Notes: generated by a model from the letters alone, not told the origin. A DNA stretch of 64,000 nt from Streptomyces alanosinicus (GCF_014650595.1 NZ_BMVG01000013.1:124001-188000), one strand, 5' to 3'; positions 24,765 through 34,043 are shown, counted from the first letter of the stretch. Numbers and translations are program-made.

Positions 24765-25211
24765 CTGGATCTCGACCTCCACCGGCGCGTCCAGCGGCAG
24801 CACCGCGACGCCGACGGCGCTGCGGGCGTGCACGCCCTTGTCGCCGAGGACCTCGCCGAGCAGTTCGCTGGCGCCGTTGACGACACCGGGCTGCCCGGTG
24901 AAGTCGGACGCGGAGGCGACGAAGCCGACGACCTTCACCACGCGCGCGATGCGGTCCAGGTCGCCGGTGACGGACTTCACGGCGGCCAGCGCGTTCAGCG
25001 CGCAGATCCGGGCCAGATCCTTGGCCTCCTCCGGCGTGACCTCGGCGCCCACCTTGCCGGTGACCGGCAGCTTGCCCTCGACCATGGGCAGCTGGCCGGC
25101 GGTGTAGACGTACACACCCGACCGGACGGCCGGCTGGTACGCGGCCAGCGGCGGTACGACCGCCGGCAGGGTCAGGCCCAGTTCGGCCAGCTTGGCCTCG
25201 ACCGCGCTCAT
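24747..25211 (-). CDS. RidA family enamine/imine deaminase
   Basis: A 154-residue YjgF/YER057c/UK114 protein (second RidA subfamily, longer N-terminus). Features are VYTAGQLPMVEGKLPVTGKV, the conserved VKVVGFVASA strand and HARSAVGVAVLPLDAPVEVE, which carries the arginine used to hold the 2-iminoacid carboxylate. It detoxifies reactive enamine/imine intermediates from PLP enzymes. ATGA overlap with the upstream DUF4177 gene. Confidence 0.88.
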   Translation of the reverse strand: MSAVEAKLAELGLTLPAVVPPLAAYQPAVRSGVYVYTAGQLPMVEGKLPVTGKVGAEVTPEEAKDLARICALNALAAVKSVTGDLDRIARVVKVVGFVASASDFTGQPGVVNGASELLGEVLGDKGVHARSAVGVAVLPLDAPVEVEIQVELAQ

Positions 25212-25372
25212 GCCTGCTTCTCCCGCTTCAGGTAGGCCACCAGCTGCTCGGGGTTGTTGGGCCCGGGCACGACCTGGACCAGCTCCCAGCCGTCCTCGCC
25301 CCAGGTGTCCAGAATCTGCTTCGTGGCATGGACGAGCAGCGGCACGGTGGCGTATTCCCACTTCTTGGTCAT
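25208..25372 (-). CDS. DUF4177 small protein
   Basis: A 54-residue protein (MTKKWEYATVPLLVHATKQI at the N-terminus, then GWELVQVVPG). The pattern WEY...GWELV is the DUF4177 hallmark. Function unknown. The ATG at 25372 is chosen since upstream sequence in frame is Pro/Ala-rich and unlike the family. Coupled to ridA by an ATGA overlap. Divergent from the ArsA-like gene. Confidence 0.8.
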   Translation of the reverse strand: MTKKWEYATVPLLVHATKQILDTWGEDGWELVQVVPGPNNPEQLVAYLKREKQA

Positions 25373-25499
25373 GGGGCCGACTGTAGCCGCTGCGACCGGT
25401 GGGGCAGGCGGCCGACCGCGGCCGGCGGTGCACGGGCGGGCCGCCCGAGTGTGACGACCGTTATCCACAGCCCCGGGCGTGCGCGTCGCCCGGACTGGT

Positions 25500-25505
25500 T
25501 AGTCT
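25500..25505 (+). promoter_or_regulatory. -10 box TAGTCT for a leaderless ATPase operon
   Basis: TAGTCT ends 7 bases before the GTG at 25513, with no Shine-Dalgarno sequence at normal distance, so the message probably starts at the GTG. Confidence 0.5.
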
Positions 25506-25512
25506 CGAAGGC

Positions 25513-26490
25513 GTGAGCAGGCTCCAGGTCGTCAGCGGCAAGGGCGGGACCGGAAAGACGACGGTCGCCGCCGCATTGGCGCTGGCCCTCGCGACCGAAG
25601 GGAAGCGGACGCTTCTCGTGGAGGTCGAGGGCCGGCAGGGCATCGCGCAGCTCTTCGAGACGGAGGCGTTGCCGTACGAGGAACGGAAGATCGCGGTCGC
25701 TCCCGGGGGCGGCGAGGTGTACGCCCTGGCCATAGACCCCGAACTGGCCCTTCTGGACTACCTCCAGATGTTCTACAAGCTCGGCGGTGCGGGCCGCGCC
25801 CTGAAAAAGCTCGGCGCGATCGACTTCGCCACCACCATCGCGCCCGGCATCAGGGACGTCCTGCTGACCGGCAAGGCGTGCGAGGCCGTGCGCCGCAAGG
25901 ACAAGAAGGGGCACTTCGCGTACGACTACGTCGTCATGGACGCCCCGCCCACCGGCCGCATCACCCGCTTCCTGAATGTGAACGACGAGGTGGCGGGCCT
26001 CGCGAAGATCGGCCCGATACACAATCAGGCGCAGGCCGTGATGCGGGTGCTGAAGTCGCCGGAGACGGCGGTGCACCTGGTGACGCTGCTGGAGGAGATG
26101 CCGGTCCAGGAGACCGCCGACGGCATCGCCGAACTCCGCGCCGCGCGGCTCCCGGTGGGCCGGGTCATCGTGAACATGGTCCGGCCACAGGTGCTGGACG
26201 CGGCCGACCTGGAACTCGTGGGGGCCGTCACACGTTCATCGGTGGCACAGGCGTTGTCGGCGGCGGGGCTGGGCGGCGCCCGGCGCGGCGGGAACGCGGA
26301 GAAGCTGGTGGACCCGCTGCTGCGCCAGGCGGCGGAGTACGCCGAGCGGTATGCGCTGGAGCAGGAGCAGCGCGCGGTCCTGGGCGAGCTGGGCCTGCCG
26401 CTGGGCGAACTCCCGCTGCTCACCGAGGGCATGGACCTGGCGGGTCTGTACGAACTCGCCACCGAGCTGCGGAAGCAGGGGTTGTCATGA
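25513..26490 (+). CDS. ArsA/GET3-like P-loop ATPase, first of a pair
   Basis: A 325-residue ArsA-family ATPase with VSGKGGTGKTTVAAALALAL (deviant Walker A), a Walker B-like YVVMDAPPTGRITRFL and VIVNMVRPQVL. It matches the smaller subunit of the paired 'ion-transporting ATPases' next to wblA in Streptomyces and to Rv3679 in mycobacteria. It probably forms a heterodimer with the next gene product, coupled by an ATGA overlap. No arsenic-binding cysteine cluster is seen, so an arsenite role is not indicated. Confidence 0.85.
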   Translation: MSRLQVVSGKGGTGKTTVAAALALALATEGKRTLLVEVEGRQGIAQLFETEALPYEERKIAVAPGGGEVYALAIDPELALLDYLQMFYKLGGAGRALKKLGAIDFATTIAPGIRDVLLTGKACEAVRRKDKKGHFAYDYVVMDAPPTGRITRFLNVNDEVAGLAKIGPIHNQAQAVMRVLKSPETAVHLVTLLEEMPVQETADGIAELRAARLPVGRVIVNMVRPQVLDAADLELVGAVTRSSVAQALSAAGLGGARRGGNAEKLVDPLLRQAAEYAERYALEQEQRAVLGELGLPLGELPLLTEGMDLAGLYELATELRKQGLS

Positions 26491-27941
26491 GTCCGGACCC
26501 GGCCGAGGCACAGCGGACAGCCGAGGGCCAGGGCTCCGCCGGGGGGCGAGGTTCCGCCGCGGGACGGGGATCCGCCGAGGCGCGCGAGCAGGGCCGTCGG
26601 CTGTCCCCCGCGCGCGTGCTGGACGTCGACCCGCTGCTGGACGACCCGAAGACCCGGATCGTGGTGTGCTGCGGCTCGGGCGGGGTCGGGAAGACGACGA
26701 CCGCGGCGGCCCTCGGCCTCAGGGCGGCCGAGCGGGGCCGCAAAGTGGTGGTCCTCACCATCGACCCGGCCCGGCGGCTGGCCCAGTCGATGGGCATCGA
26801 CTCCCTCGACAACGTCCCGCGGAGGGTCAAGGGCACCGAGGATCGAAGAGAGGCATCGCGCGGCGACTCGGGCAAGGGCGGTGGCGGCCGACGGGAGGGA
26901 GAGCTGCACGCCATGATGCTCGACATGAAGCGCACCTTCGACGAGGTCGTCGAGGCGCACGCGGACCCCGAGCGGGCGGCCGCGATCCTGGCGAACCCCT
27001 TCTACCAGTCACTCTCGGCGGGCTTCGCGGGCACGCAGGAGTACATGGCGATGGAGAAGCTGGGCCAGCTGCGGGCGAAGGACGAGTGGGACCTGATCGT
27101 GGTCGACACCCCGCCCTCCCGCTCGGCGCTGGACTTCCTGGACGCGCCGAAGCGGCTCGGTTCCTTCCTGGACGGCCGGCTGATCCGCCTGCTGACGGCC
27201 CCCGCCAAACTGGGCGGCCGCGCGGGCATGGCCTTCCTCAACGTCGGCATGTCGATGATGACCGGCACACTGGGCAAACTGCTCGGCGGTCAGCTACTCA
27301 AGGACGTCCAGACGTTCGTGGCCGCGATGGACACCACCTTCGGCGGTTTCCGTACGCGCGCGGACGCCACGTACAAGCTGCTCCAGGCGCCCGGTACGGC
27401 GTTCCTGGTGGTCGCGGCCCCGGAGCGGGACGCCCTCCGTGAGGCGGCGTACTTCGTGGAGCGGCTGGCCGCGGAGAAGATGCCGCTGGTGGGTCTGGTG
27501 CTGAACCGGGTCCATGGCAGCGACGCGGTCCGGTTGTCGGCCGAGCGGGCGCTCGCCGCCGCCGAAAATCTTGAGGACCCCCGCATTGTGGATCAGGGCG
27601 GCGGGAAAGCTGGACTTCGTAACTCTCCCGACCCATACGGCAGTTCGCGATCTCCCGCATCCGAGGCCGCAAGCGACGCCCCCGCTTCCGAAGAAGGCTC
27701 CCCCGCCGACGCGGAACGCCCTGTCGACCGGCTCACCGCGGGACTGCTGAGACTGCACGCCGATCGCATGCAGTTGCTCGCGCGCGAGCAGCGCACATGT
27801 GACCGTTTCACCGCCCGCCACCCCGAGGTGGCGGTGGTCGAAGTACCCGCACTCCCCGGCGACGTCCACGACCTCACAGGCCTGCGTGACATCGGCGCCC
27901 GACTGGCGGCGGGCGCGACGGAGCACACAGAACCGACGTAG
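26487..27941 (+). CDS. ArsA/GET3-like P-loop ATPase, second of a pair
   Basis: A 484-residue ArsA-family ATPase with VVCCGSGGVGKTTTAAALGL, LTIDPARRLAQSMGID and Walker B-type LIVVDTPPSRSALDFLD. Two low-complexity insertions stand out: an N-terminal Gly/Ala/Glu-rich tail (about 1-35) and a Ser/Pro/Glu-rich stretch near residues 370-415, plus a Gly/Arg segment around 118-135. These make it longer than mycobacterial Rv3680-type homologues. With its partner it likely acts as a membrane-protein or stress-related targeting ATPase. Confidence 0.85.
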   Translation: MSPDPAEAQRTAEGQGSAGGRGSAAGRGSAEAREQGRRLSPARVLDVDPLLDDPKTRIVVCCGSGGVGKTTTAAALGLRAAERGRKVVVLTIDPARRLAQSMGIDSLDNVPRRVKGTEDRREASRGDSGKGGGGRREGELHAMMLDMKRTFDEVVEAHADPERAAAILANPFYQSLSAGFAGTQEYMAMEKLGQLRAKDEWDLIVVDTPPSRSALDFLDAPKRLGSFLDGRLIRLLTAPAKLGGRAGMAFLNVGMSMMTGTLGKLLGGQLLKDVQTFVAAMDTTFGGFRTRADATYKLLQAPGTAFLVVAAPERDALREAAYFVERLAAEKMPLVGLVLNRVHGSDAVRLSAERALAAAENLEDPRIVDQGGGKAGLRNSPDPYGSSRSPASEAASDAPASEEGSPADAERPVDRLTAGLLRLHADRMQLLAREQRTCDRFTARHPEVAVVEVPALPGDVHDLTGLRDIGARLAAGATEHTEPT

Positions 27942-28051
27942 CGGGCAGAAGAGTCCACAGAGCGGGCGAGGAGAGCGCGGCAGGAGCAGCTACACGGTCG
28001 TATGCGCAGGGGTGGCGGACGCGCGATACCGCAGGGCGGCCGATCACGGCT

Positions 28052-28077
28052 TCCCCAGGGGTGCTGTGCCCCGGGGA
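28052..28077. terminator. Stem-loop between ATPase operon and wblA
   Basis: Two 4-5 bp G/C stems with a single bulged A form a hairpin (28052-28061 with 28069-28077) in the gap between convergent genes. Confidence 0.55.
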
Positions 28078-28097
28078 TGTGCCGTGCGGGAATGCCC

Positions 28098-28436
28098 TCA
28101 GCTCACCGCCGCGTAGTTCTCGTACACCTCGTCGTCGTCGAGGGGCACGATGCCTGTGCCGCGCTCATACTCCGAGCGGGCGGTCTCCAGCAGCCTGCGC
28201 CACGAGGTCACGGTGGGCCGGCGGCGCAACAGCGCGCGGCGCTCCCGCTCCGTCATGCCTCCCCACACGCCGAACTCGACGCGATTGTCCAGCGCATCGG
28301 CCAGGCACTCGGTGCGTACCGGACATCCGGTGCACACCGCCTTGGCCCTGTTCTGCGCTGCTCCTTGAACGAACAGTTCATCCGGATCGGTAGTGCGGCA
28401 GGCAGCCTGCGCACTCCAGTCGGTTACCCAGCCCAT
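28098..28436 (-). CDS. wblA: WblA, WhiB-like Fe-S regulator
   Basis: A 112-residue Wbl protein beginning MGWVTDWSAQAACRTTDPDE. The four cluster-binding cysteines are AACR and then AVCTGCPVRTEC, followed by the GVWGGMTERERRALLRR turn and basic region. WblA represses antibiotic production and controls the switch to sporulation in Streptomyces. ATG at 28436 matches the known 112-residue length. Its position beside the ArsA-like ATPase pair and opposite a class A PBP is the conserved arrangement. Confidence 0.93.
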   Translation of the reverse strand: MGWVTDWSAQAACRTTDPDELFVQGAAQNRAKAVCTGCPVRTECLADALDNRVEFGVWGGMTERERRALLRRRPTVTSWRRLLETARSEYERGTGIVPLDDDEVYENYAAVS

Positions 28437-28927
28437 ACCGGCGCCGTCCTCTCCCGAATCGAGGCTCCCCCACGGCGGCAGCGGCATATTCACCGCCGCC
28501 AGTTGAGGACGTTACGGAAGGTGGGCACAGCGCAACACCCCCTTCGGGCCCAATCTTGGATGGCCCGAACGGACTATGGGTAAGCGGCAGATCACCCGCG
28601 GGAGTGAGCTGGCGACATACGCGACCATCCCGGCAAACCGGGACAGCTGTGGTGCGTAACAACGGGCGCGAGGTGACACACGAGGCGGATTCGGACACGT
28701 CCACCTCACGAACCGGTCGCGTCCCGTGCAAAAAACGGGGTACGCCCGGAACGATTCGGGGTCGCCGGACGTATTGATACGTGGCCGCACTGCTGTGACA
28801 GTTGAGAGCAGCTTAGGCCAAGGCCTGCGCGCGTGTCCGGCGAATGGGAAGGTAGGAGTTTCCCTTTGCCGTGCCGTGACGCGGGCGCTCCTTCGGAACG
28901 CTCATGAGTACGGATTAGGCTGCCCCC
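28437..28927. promoter_or_regulatory. Divergent wblA/PBP regulatory region
   Basis: The 491 bases between wblA and the PBP gene carry no coding frame of merit. wblA is expected to have a long leader here. ACGTAT-TG-ATACGT at 28769-28782 is a perfect 6-bp inverted repeat with a 2-base spacer and may be an operator. The PBP promoter abuts its start codon. Confidence 0.5.
28916..28921 (+). promoter_or_regulatory. -10 box TAGGCT for a leaderless PBP transcript
   Basis: TAGGCT lies 6 bases before the ATG at 28928, with a possible -35 TTCGGA 18 bases upstream. No ribosome site fits between. Confidence 0.5.
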
Positions 28928-31255
28928 ATGCCAAAGAAGCGTTCGGGTGGTGGTCTGTCGCCAACGCAGCAGGCCGCCAAGTTCCTCGGTGTCAGTGTGC
29001 TCGCCGGAGCCGTGATGGCGGGCATCGCGCTGCCCGCGGCCGGCGCGCTGGGGCTCGCGGCCAAGGGCTCGGTGAAGGGTTTCGACGAGATCCCGGCCAA
29101 TCTCAAGAGTCCCCAGCTGAGTCAGCGCACGACGATCCTGGACAACCAGGGCCAGCAGATCGCGACCGTCTACTCCCGCGACCGCACGGTGGTGGACCTC
29201 AAGGACATCTCGCCGTACATGCAGAAGGCGATCGTCGCGATCGAGGACGCACGCTTCTATCAGCACGGCGCGATCGACCTCAAGGGCGTGCTGCGCGCCC
29301 TGAACACGAACGCTCAGCAGGGCGGTGTCGCCCAGGGTGCCTCCACCCTCACCCAGCAGCTGGTGAAGAACTACTTCATCGAGGAGGCCGGCGACGACCC
29401 GACGAAGGTCGCCGAGGCCACCCAGCAGACCCTCGGCCGCAAGGTCAAGGAACTGAAGTACGCGATCCAGATCGAGGAGAAGCTCGGCAAGAAGAAGATC
29501 CTCGAGAATTACCTGAACATCACCTTCTTCGGCGAGCAGGCCTACGGCGTCGAGGCCGCCTCCCAGCGGTACTTCTCCAAGCACGCCAAGGACCTGAACA
29601 TCCAGGAATCGGCGCTGCTGGCCGGCATCGTGCAGTCCCCGAGCCGCTACGACCCGGTCAACGACGAGGCGGAGGCCACCAAGCGGCGCAACACCGTCCT
29701 CCAGCGGATGGCGGAAGTCGGCGACATCTCCCAGAAGGAGGCCGACCAGGCCAAGCAGGAGCCGCTCGGGCTGCATCCGAGCCAGCCGAAGAACGGCTGC
29801 ATCACCGCGGTCAAGGGCGCCGGCTTCTTCTGTGACTACGTACGCGACGTCGTCCTGAACAACCCGGTCTACGGCAAGACCAAGGAGTCCCGCGCGAAGC
29901 TGTGGAACCAGGGCGGTCTGACGATCCGTACGACGCTCGACCCACGGGCGCAGCAGTCCGTGCAGAACTCCATCAAGGATCACGTCTACCAGTCCGACCC
30001 GGTGGCGACGGCCGCGACCATCGTCGAGCCGGGCACCGGCAAGATCCTCGCCATGGGCCAGTCCCGCCCGTACGGCTTCGGCAGGAACGAGACGCAGATC
30101 AACCTCTCCGCCAACTCGGACATGGGCGGCGGCGCGGGCTACCAGGGCGGTTCGACGTTCAAGCCGATCGTCGCGGCGGCCGCGGTCGAGGGCGGCAAGG
30201 CCCCGACACAGCAGTACCCGTCGCCGTACCAGATGACGTACCCGAGTCCGGTGCAGGCGTGTGACGGCAAGACCTGGCGCAACAACCCGCAGAACCCCGA
30301 GAAGCTGTCGAACGAGAACGAGTCCGAGCACGGCCCGTACGGCATGAAGGAAGCGACCGCCAAGTCGGTCAACACCTACTACGTACAGCTGATCAGCGAC
30401 ATCGGTATCTGCCCCGTCACCCAGATGGCGAAGAAGATGGGCGTGGAGCGCGCGGACGGCCGCGTGATGGACCAGGCCCCGTCGATCGCGCTCGGCACCC
30501 AGGAGGTGTCGCCGCTGACGATGGCGAACGCGTACGCCACGTTCGCCTCGCGCGGCATGTACTGCACCCCGGTCGCCATCGAGTCGATCACCCAGAAGGT
30601 CGGCAGCGAGGAGAAGTCGCTGGCCGTGCCGAAGACGGCCTGTTCACGCGCGATGTCGGAGAAGACCGCGGACACCGTCAGCACGCTCCTGAAGGGCGTG
30701 GTCGAGGACGGCACGGGTCAGGAGGCCGGCCTCGACGGCCGCCCGAGCGCGGGCAAGACGGGTACGACGGACGAGCGTTACGCGGCCTGGTTCGTCGGCT
30801 ACACCCCGAACATGGCGGGCGCGGTCTGGGTCGGCGACCCGCAGCACCGGCGCCAGATGATCAACATCACCATCGGCGGCGTCCCGCACGAGAAGGTGTT
30901 CGGTGGCGAGGTGCCCGGCCCGATCTGGCGCGACATGATGACCGGCGCCCTGGAGGGCAAGCCGGTGCAGAACTTCCATCTGATCGACATCCCCGACGAC
31001 AACAACAAGGGCGACAAGGGCGACAAGGGCGACAAGCGGAACGGCCGGGGAAAAGGACGCGGGGGCAGGGACGGCGGCAAGAACGGGGACAGCACGGGGG
31101 GACTGATCGGCGGTCTGACGGGCGGCACCACGGGTGACACGACCGGCGGCGCCTTCCCCGCCCCGACCTTCTCCCTCCCGGGCAACTTCATCCAGGGCCA
31201 GGGCAACGGCGGAAGCACCGGGAACGGGAACGGGAACGGTGGCTTGCGGGGGTGA
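28928..31255 (+). CDS. Bifunctional class A penicillin-binding protein
   Basis: A 775-residue peptidoglycan synthase anchored by one N-terminal membrane helix (residues about 20-48). The GT51 glycosyltransferase domain (about 65-245) has catalytic VAIEDARFYQHGAID and GASTLTQQLVKN. The transpeptidase domain has SxxK in GSTFKPIVAA, SxN in AKSVNTYYVQL and the KTG triad in SAGKTGTTDERYAAWFVG. The tail (about 690-775) is Gly/Lys/Asp-rich with GDKGDKGDK and GGLTGGTTG repeats and no clear fold. It builds and cross-links cell wall outside the membrane. Confidence 0.93.
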   Translation: MPKKRSGGGLSPTQQAAKFLGVSVLAGAVMAGIALPAAGALGLAAKGSVKGFDEIPANLKSPQLSQRTTILDNQGQQIATVYSRDRTVVDLKDISPYMQKAIVAIEDARFYQHGAIDLKGVLRALNTNAQQGGVAQGASTLTQQLVKNYFIEEAGDDPTKVAEATQQTLGRKVKELKYAIQIEEKLGKKKILENYLNITFFGEQAYGVEAASQRYFSKHAKDLNIQESALLAGIVQSPSRYDPVNDEAEATKRRNTVLQRMAEVGDISQKEADQAKQEPLGLHPSQPKNGCITAVKGAGFFCDYVRDVVLNNPVYGKTKESRAKLWNQGGLTIRTTLDPRAQQSVQNSIKDHVYQSDPVATAATIVEPGTGKILAMGQSRPYGFGRNETQINLSANSDMGGGAGYQGGSTFKPIVAAAAVEGGKAPTQQYPSPYQMTYPSPVQACDGKTWRNNPQNPEKLSNENESEHGPYGMKEATAKSVNTYYVQLISDIGICPVTQMAKKMGVERADGRVMDQAPSIALGTQEVSPLTMANAYATFASRGMYCTPVAIESITQKVGSEEKSLAVPKTACSRAMSEKTADTVSTLLKGVVEDGTGQEAGLDGRPSAGKTGTTDERYAAWFVGYTPNMAGAVWVGDPQHRRQMINITIGGVPHEKVFGGEVPGPIWRDMMTGALEGKPVQNFHLIDIPDDNNKGDKGDKGDKRNGRGKGRGGRDGGKNGDSTGGLIGGLTGGTTGDTTGGAFPAPTFSLPGNFIQGQGNGGSTGNGNGNGGLRG

Positions 31256-31333
31256 TCCGGGGAAATCGGGGTGACCGGGGAAATCGAACTCATCCCTGGC
31301 GACCTCTCCCGTCCCGGTCCGACGGGGCACGCG

Positions 31334-31384
31334 TACGGCGGCGGGGCCGCACCCTGAAGTGAGGGGTGCGGCCCCGCCGCCGTA
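31334..31384. terminator. Very strong bidirectional terminator hairpin
   Basis: A 21-bp perfect stem (31334-31354 with 31364-31384) and 9-base loop lie between the convergent PBP and YqeY genes. It is the longest perfect stem noted in the window. Confidence 0.8.
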
Positions 31385-31436
31385 GTGCTTGGCAGGGCCC
31401 GGGGTGTGGCCTCAGCCCTGGACCCTGGGTGTGGTC

Positions 31437-31904
31437 TCAGCCCTGGAGCAGCTTCTTCACCACGGCGGCGACGCGGCCGCCCTCGGCCTGGCCGGCCACC
31501 TTCGGGTTCACGATCTTCATGACGGCGCCCATGGCCCGCGGCCCCTCCGCGCCGGCCGCCTTCGCCTCTGCCACGGCCTGGGCGACGATCGTGTTCAGCT
31601 CGTCGTCGGACAGCTGCTTGGGCAGGTACTCGGCGAGCACCTCGCCCTCCGCCGTCTCCCGCTCGGCCGACTCGGCGCGACCGCCCTGCGCGAAGGCCTC
31701 GGCGGCCTCCCGGCGCTTCTTCGCCTCACGGGTGATCACCTTGAGGACCTCGTCGTCGGAGAGCTGCCGCTTCTCCTTGCCCGCGACCTCCTCCTTGGTG
31801 ATCGCGGCGAGCGTCAGCCGGAGCGTCGAGGAGCGGAGCTCGTCGCGCTCCTTGATCGCGGCGTTGAGGTCGTCCTGCAGCTTCGACTTGAGCGTGGTGG
31901 TCAT
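31437..31904 (-). CDS. GatB/YqeY domain protein
   Basis: A 155-residue YqeY-family protein with KSKLQDDLNAAIKERDELRS at the N-terminus, LAAITKEEVAGKEKRQLSDD, and the C-terminal MGAVMKIVNPKVAGQAEGGR helix pair shared with the GatB tail that contacts tRNA. Stand-alone YqeY proteins may act on tRNA-dependent amidation; the exact role is unproven. ATG at 31904. Confidence 0.88.
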   Translation of the reverse strand: MTTTLKSKLQDDLNAAIKERDELRSSTLRLTLAAITKEEVAGKEKRQLSDDEVLKVITREAKKRREAAEAFAQGGRAESAERETAEGEVLAEYLPKQLSDDELNTIVAQAVAEAKAAGAEGPRAMGAVMKIVNPKVAGQAEGGRVAAVVKKLLQG

Positions 31905-32031
31905 GGAGTCGATTGTCGCAGGTGCACCACGGCGAACGCCCGCAGATTTAAGGGAGGGCAGGTTGAGGAGGGCAGATTTAGGGGAGGGCGGCCGGTCTCG
32001 TCGTACCGCCGGGGTCTGACACGATGGACGT

Positions 32032-32955
32032 ATGCGCGCGCGATACGGAGTACCCCTGGGAATCATGGCGGCAGGCGCCGCCGGACTGGCGTACGCGGCG
32101 GGTTTCGAGGCCCGCTCCTTCCGCCTCCGACGGGTGACGGTCCCGGTGCTCCCGCCGGGCATGCGACCGCTGCGCGTGCTCCAGGTCTCCGACATCCACA
32201 TGGTCAGCGGCCAGCGCAAGAAGCAGCGCTGGCTGCAGTCGCTGGCGGGCCTGCGCCCGGACTTCGTGATCAACACCGGCGACAACCTGTCCGACCCGGA
32301 AGGTGTCCCGGAGGTCCTGGACGCGCTGGGCCCGCTGATGGAGTTCCCGGGCGCGTACGTCTTCGGCTCCAACGACTACTACGGCCCCAAACTCCGCAAC
32401 CCCGCCCGCTACTTGACGGAGAAGACGAGCGGCCGGCACGGCCTGAACGGCAACAAGCCGGCCGTGGGCGCCATCCACAACCCGTGGGAAGACCTGCGCG
32501 ACGGCTTCGACACGGCGGGCTGGCTGAACCTGACGAACACCCGGGGCGTACTGAAGGTCGAGGGCGTCTCGATCGAGCTGACGGGCCTCGACGACCCCCA
32601 CATCAAGCGCGACCGCTACGCCCAGGTGGCGGGCGGCCCCTCCGGCACCCACGACTTCTCCTTCGGCGTGGTCCACGCCCCCTATCTGCGCACCCTGGAC
32701 GCGTTCACCGCGGACGGCTACCCCCTGATCCTGGCCGGCCACACCCACGGCGGCCAGCTGTGCATCCCCTTCTACGGCGCCCTGGTCACCAACTGCGACC
32801 TGGACACCGACCGGGTGAAGGGCCTGTCCACCCACCTGGCGGACGGCAACACCTCCTACCTCCACGTCTCCGCGGGCTGCGGCACCAACCGCTACACCCC
32901 GGTCCGCTTCGCCTGCCCCCCGGAGGCGACGCTGCTGACGTTGATGGGCCGATAG
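32032..32955 (+). CDS. Membrane-anchored metallophosphoesterase
   Basis: A 307-residue calcineurin-like phosphoesterase. A short N-terminal hydrophobic segment (GIMAAGAAGLAYAAGF) suggests membrane attachment. Metal motifs are VSDIHMVSG, NTGDNLSDP, FGSNDYYG and LAGHTHGGQLC, all intact. YaeI-like enzymes of this type hydrolyse phosphodiesters such as lipid A precursors; the substrate here is unknown. CACGAT six bases before the ATG could be a weak -10 for a leaderless message. Confidence 0.85.
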   Translation: MRARYGVPLGIMAAGAAGLAYAAGFEARSFRLRRVTVPVLPPGMRPLRVLQVSDIHMVSGQRKKQRWLQSLAGLRPDFVINTGDNLSDPEGVPEVLDALGPLMEFPGAYVFGSNDYYGPKLRNPARYLTEKTSGRHGLNGNKPAVGAIHNPWEDLRDGFDTAGWLNLTNTRGVLKVEGVSIELTGLDDPHIKRDRYAQVAGGPSGTHDFSFGVVHAPYLRTLDAFTADGYPLILAGHTHGGQLCIPFYGALVTNCDLDTDRVKGLSTHLADGNTSYLHVSAGCGTNRYTPVRFACPPEATLLTLMGR

Positions 32956-33089
32956 CCGACGGCCGACGGCCGACAGCCCCGACGGACGGGGAGGAGAAGC
33001 TCCGGGTCGAAGCGTCGTAACCCACCCGGACCAAGCCAGGCCGTAACCCACCCGGGCTAAGCCAAATGGCCGCCCTCCTCCCCCGCTCC

Positions 33090-33095
33090 TAGCGT
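33090..33095 (+). promoter_or_regulatory. -10 box TAGCGT for a leaderless Pr6Pr gene transcript
   Basis: TAGCGT is followed by six bases and the ATG at 33102, the same spacing as at four other genes in the window. Confidence 0.45.
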
Positions 33096-33101
33096 GAGGG
33101 C

Positions 33102-33860
33102 ATGACCGCCCCGATACCCAGGGACATCCCGGAGCTCCCCGCGGTCCCGGGCCCGCCTGTGCTGCTGCACGCCCCGGTCCCCGCCACGGCAGTGGTGGCG
33201 CCGGTCCGCCGCCCCACGGTCGCGCTGCTCCGCCTCCTGACCGGCTCGGTAGCGGTCTTCGGCGTGGCCCTGGAGCTGCTGCTGGCCACCCCTACCCGCG
33301 CCCTGAGCTACTTCAGCGTCCAGGCGAACCTCCTGCTGGCCGTCGTCATGCTCCTGTCGGCGTGGCGGGCACAGCGGGCCCGCCGCCCGCTGCCGTCCGC
33401 CGTGACCGGTGCCACACTTCTCTACGTCGTGATCACCGCGCTCGTCTATCACCTGCTCCTGGCCCACACGACGCCACCGTTCTCCATGACCGGCGCGGCG
33501 ACGGCCCCGGTGCGCTGGCACGCGCAGTGGGCGACCCTCCAGATCCTGCACACGATCACGCCGGCGGCCGCCGTGCTGGACTGGCTGCTGCTGACGCCCG
33601 CGGCCCGCCTGCACCTGCGCCAGGCGGCCACCTGGCTTCTGTACCCCCTGGCCTACCTGATCTTCACCCTGGCCCGGGCGGTCTTCCTCGCGCCCTCGAA
33701 CCCGTCCCGCTACCTGTACCCCTTCCTCGACGTGGCCGCCCACGGCTACCGCAGCACCCTGGCCAACGCCCTCCTCCTCGGCCTCGCGATCTACGCCCTG
33801 GCCGTCCTCCTGGTAGTCATCGACCACACCCGCCCCACCCCGGTCCGCCGCCGCGTCTAA
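33102..33860 (+). CDS. Pr6Pr family six-helix membrane protein
   Basis: A 252-residue integral membrane protein with about six hydrophobic helices, for example LTGSVAVFGVALELLL, ANLLLAVVMLLSAW, GATLLYVVITALVYHLLLA and LLLGLAIYALAVLLVVIDH. The spacing and the motifs YFSVQANLL and RYLYPFLDV match the Pr6Pr (FAR-17a/AIG1-like) family of unknown function. Last clearly core gene before the tRNA-Pro integration site. Confidence 0.8.
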   Translation: MTAPIPRDIPELPAVPGPPVLLHAPVPATAVVAPVRRPTVALLRLLTGSVAVFGVALELLLATPTRALSYFSVQANLLLAVVMLLSAWRAQRARRPLPSAVTGATLLYVVITALVYHLLLAHTTPPFSMTGAATAPVRWHAQWATLQILHTITPAAAVLDWLLLTPAARLHLRQAATWLLYPLAYLIFTLARAVFLAPSNPSRYLYPFLDVAAHGYRSTLANALLLGLAIYALAVLLVVIDHTRPTPVRRRV

Positions 33861-33926
33861 ACCGGATTTCGTCTACAGCCACCAGTGGGCTAAAGTAAAC
33901 GTCGTCGCCGCGGGAAGCAGCGACAT

Positions 33927-34000
33927 CGGGGTGTAGCGCAGCTTGGCAGCGCGCTTCGTTCGGGACGAAGAGGTCGTGGGTTCAAATCCCGCCACCCCGA
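33927..34000 (+). tRNA. tRNA-Pro (anticodon CGG)
   Basis: A full cloverleaf of 74 bases: acceptor CGGGGTG pairs with CACCCCG, discriminator A, anticodon stem CTTCG/CGAAG around loop TTCGGGA, and T-loop GGTTCAAATCC. CCA is not encoded. It is followed by a hairpin and an integrase relic, so it marks the attachment site of an integrated element. Confidence 0.95.
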
Positions 34001-34007
34001 CGCTGGT

Positions 34008-34043
34008 CAAAGGGTCAATCGCGTGATCGCGATTGGCCCTTTG
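34008..34043 (+). terminator. Terminator hairpin after tRNA-Pro
   Basis: A 16-bp stem with one wobble pair (34008-34023 with 34028-34043) and a TGAT loop starts 8 bases past the tRNA. Two direct copies of GGGGGCCAAAC follow at about 34051-34075, perhaps integrase arm sites. Confidence 0.65.
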
